A stretch of 8,138 nt of DNA from Zymomonas sp. (GTDB taxonomy: Bacteria > Pseudomonadota > Alphaproteobacteria > Sphingomonadales > Sphingomonadaceae), in contig NZ_JAIWON010000142.1 in the NCBI RefSeq assembly GCF_020216885.1, positions 1-8,138 on the forward strand, written 5' to 3'. Shown here in pieces: positions 6,352 through 8,138 of the stretch. Position 1 is the first letter of the stretch; every line of letters starts with the position of its first letter. Both the position numbers and the translations under genes were made by a program. The notes under the pieces were generated by a model. It did no database searches and was not told the DNA's origin. It saw only the letters and a list, made by a program, of their open reading frames with translations.

Positions 6352-8138
6352 TTTTTTACTGCCCCCTTCTCATTCTTAATCGCCGCTTTTTTGTTGATCC
6401 GTTTTTGGGGACGGTAACGCAGCAAACCAAAGATAATTTTAAGAATGTGTTTCATGGATGCGATGGTTGAAACAGGTTTTTCTTCAGGGCCATAATGCAA
6501 CCAAGCATCGGCCTGTCCCATCAGTGCCGCGACCAGTTTTTTCTGTTCTGGCATTGAGGCTGCTTCAAATTGCAGACGGACGAGAGAACCGCTTTTGCTC
6601 ACGATTTTAACCGGTAAAGCAAAAGACCGATTATCTACTTTCATAGAAATTTCGGAAATGCCCCTGTCCGCTAATTCGTAATTTTTGGGTAAGGAAAAGG
6701 CTAACCCACCTAACGAGATATTGTCTGTAACACTATCAATGGCATGTCCATCGTCGAAATAGGCGGTAAAAGGCATACGGAAAGGAAAACGGACTGTATT
6801 CCTGATCTGTCTGCTTTCATGCGCAACGGCAATGGATGCCAATAAGATAATAAAATTGAAACTTGCCCAAGTCACATTCAGCAACACAACCGAGGGCTGA
6901 ATGTGAAAATAACTGGAATAAATGAGTTTTATGACACCAACGACTAGACCAAAAAACAAAAAAGCAGCAGTTATAAGGTGCGGGCGAACAGAACGAAGAT
7001 CAAAATAATTATCTTCCATTCTTTCGCCTTTGTCGGTGACGTTAAAACTACCTTTTTTAGGATTAAATAGAGTAATAAGAGTCGGCTTTATCAAGTGAAA
7101 GGCTAAAAGCGTTTCATTGATTTCACCCCAAAAAGGCTGTCTTCTCCCATTACTCAATCTTTCATGCGCCCAGAGTGACAGGAGCAGATGCGGAATGGCA
7201 TAAGCAAAAACCATGACAGCAGAGGCGTGAATAATACTGGAATTAAACAGGATAAAAGCCAAAGGCGAAATTAAAAAGATGACCCGAGGCAGAGCAAATT
7301 GATAATGCAGCAGTGCGTTCATATAACAAAGCCGCTGGGCAATGGTGAGTCCACGCCCCCATAACGGATTATCTACTCTTAGAATCTGCGTCATGCCTCT
7401 CGCCCAACGAGCGCGCTGCTTGATATGGGCTAAAAGCGTATCCGTTGCGAGACCTGCTGACAGCCGGATATTGATATAGGCGGTATCCCATCCTCGCCTT
7501 TGAAGTCTTAAAGCCGTATGGGCATCTTCCGTCACCGTTTCGCCGGAAAAGCCATTATTTTCTTCCAAGGCTTCGCGACGAAGAATAGCGCAAGAACCAC
7601 AAAAAAACGTTGCATCCCAAAGATCATTACCCCGTTGCACCGTTCCATAAAACAGCTCGTTATCACCGGGTAATTCGTCACCACCCGGCACATTTCTTTG
7701 GATAGGATCAGGGGAATAGAAAAAATGCGGTGTCTGAACCAAAGCCAGATTAGGCTCTTTTTGTAGCCATCCCACCGTTAATTGTAAAAAAGCTCTTGTT
7801 GGCACATGATCGCAGTCAAAAATACAGACCAATTCACCCTTGGTCTTTTTTAAAGCAGCATTCAGGTTACCGGCCTTGGCATTCAGATTATCATTTCGGG
7901 TTAAATAATGGCAGCCTGCCTCTTCTGCAAAAAGCCGAAATTCTTCGCGATGCCCATCATCCAACAAATAAACATCGAAACGATCTTTGGGGTAATCCAT
8001 ACCCAAAGCCGCAAAGACAGTATTCTGAACGATTTCCAGACTTTCATTATAAGTCGGGATAAAAACATCAACGGTAGGTAATTCGTCATCTTCCCCTGAT
8101 AACGGGACAACGGGACGCTGCATCGGCCATAATATCTG
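6348..8138 (-). CDS. bcsA: Cellulose synthase catalytic subunit BcsA (5'-partial at window edge)
   Basis: Inner-membrane family 2 glycosyltransferase that polymerises UDP-glucose into beta-1,4-glucan and exports it through its own channel. Numbering from the Met at 8123: DDG (55-57), DCD (103-105), QTPHFFYSPDP (130-140), FFCGS (173-177), the catalytic-base motif TED (198-200) and QRARW (236-240) are all present. The gating loop FNVTDKG is at 360-366. Four hydrophobic segments lie near 276-297, 298-320, 382-402 and 410-433. A PilZ domain follows (about 435-545) with RNTVR (441-445) and NISLGG (468-473), the c-di-GMP-binding RxxxR and [D/N]xSxxG motifs, so activation by c-di-GMP is expected. 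The protein ends in an amphipathic stretch and a Lys/Arg-rich tail. The frame stays open upstream of 8123 (reading QILWP into MQRP, a family-typical WP..R.PVPL junction), so 8123 is probably internal; by comparison with known BcsA roughly 100 or more N-terminal residues with the first membrane helices are missing. The stop overlaps bcsB by 4 bases. Identity is very secure. Confidence 0.97.
   Translation of the reverse strand, partial: QILWPMQRPVVPLSGEDDELPTVDVFIPTYNESLEIVQNTVFAALGMDYPKDRFDVYLLDDGHREEFRLFAEEAGCHYLTRNDNLNAKAGNLNAALKKTKGELVCIFDCDHVPTRAFLQLTVGWLQKEPNLALVQTPHFFYSPDPIQRNVPGGDELPGDNELFYGTVQRGNDLWDATFFCGSCAILRREALEENNGFSGETVTEDAHTALRLQRRGWDTAYINIRLSAGLATDTLLAHIKQRARWARGMTQILRVDNPLWGRGLTIAQRLCYMNALLHYQFALPRVIFLISPLAFILFNSSIIHASAVMVFAYAIPHLLLSLWAHERLSNGRRQPFWGEINETLLAFHLIKPTLITLFNPKKGSFNVTDKGERMEDNYFDLRSVRPHLITAAFLFFGLVVGVIKLIYSSYFHIQPSVVLLNVTWASFNFIILLASIAVAHESRQIRNTVRFPFRMPFTAYFDDGHAIDSVTDNISLGGLAFSLPKNYELADRGISEISMKVDNRSFALPVKIVSKSGSLVRLQFEAASMPEQKKLVAALMGQADAWLHYGPEEKPVSTIASMKHILKIIFGLLRYRPQKRINKKAAIKNEKGAVKK
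6351..6357 (-). other. A7 slippery heptamer at the bcsA stop codon
   Basis: In the bcsA frame the minus strand reads GTA AAA AAA TGA, so A AAA AAA is a perfect X XXY YYZ slippery heptamer directly before the stop. bcsB is in the -1 frame: a one-base backward slip, or one extra A in the transcript, would read on through ATG into bcsB without a stop. The sequence is certain; use as a recoding site is a hypothesis. Confidence 0.5.
6362..6370 (-). promoter_or_regulatory. Shine-Dalgarno-like site for bcsB
   Basis: The minus strand reads AGAAGGGGG, ending 10 bases before the bcsB ATG and 4 bases before the A7 tract. It lies inside the last codons of bcsA. It is a plausible ribosome binding site for bcsB and supports the start at 6351. 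An upstream Shine-Dalgarno-like element is also the kind of signal that stimulates -1 slippage in E. coli dnaX. Confidence 0.6.

Noticed and set aside
7796..8110. Small frames overlapping the bcsA glycosyltransferase core (7796-8062 plus, 7901-8110 minus)
   Set aside because: They are out-of-frame shadows of a region with intact GT2 motifs.
1..8138. CRISPR arrays, insertion sequences, tRNA or rRNA genes, defence or novel systems
   Set aside because: None is seen: over 99% of the window is accounted for by three intact or edge-cut bcs genes with no room for another system.

Overview
The window holds one co-directional, minus-strand bacterial cellulose synthase (bcs) operon and almost nothing else. 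In transcription order, from the high-coordinate end downward, it contains bcsA (catalytic subunit; its 5' part lies beyond the window edge), bcsB (periplasmic, membrane-anchored guide subunit) and bcsC (TPR scaffold plus outer-membrane beta-barrel). Both junctions are 4-base ATGA overlaps, so the three genes read as a tightly coupled translational unit. Only 37 bases lie past bcsC, and no strong terminator is visible there. Long open frames on the plus strand are shadows of these genes.

The protein sequences look alphaproteobacterial, with moderate GC content and many Lys, Asn and Asp codons. From memory of gene order and protein style, the best guess is Zymomonas mobilis, a sphingomonad-related ethanologen that makes cellulose and flocculates. 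This is recollection and was not checked by a search.

How the parts work together, from established knowledge of the family: BcsA polymerises UDP-glucose on the cytoplasmic face and threads the glucan through its own membrane channel when its PilZ domain binds cyclic-di-GMP. BcsB receives the chain in the periplasm and holds BcsA through its C-terminal membrane anchor. BcsC carries the chain across the periplasm along its TPR solenoid and out through its barrel. All catalytic and c-di-GMP motifs that fall in the visible part of BcsA are intact, and BcsB and BcsC appear full length, so this looks like a working synthase apart from the unseen BcsA N-terminus. No bcsD, bcsZ (cellulase), bcsQ or diguanylate cyclase gene is seen within the window.

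The system itself is known. The points worth a second look are: (1) a perfect A AAA AAA slippery heptamer ending exactly at the bcsA stop codon, with bcsB in the -1 frame, so slippage would give a BcsA-BcsB fusion; (2) an A8 tract with a dnaX-type A AAA AAG heptamer inside bcsC, where a -1 slip would release a barrel-less TPR protein; (3) the true start of bcsA, since the frame stays open to the window edge; (4) a roughly 290-residue low-complexity Asp/Ser/Tyr-rich linker in BcsC; (5) oppositely charged cytoplasmic tails on BcsA and BcsB.
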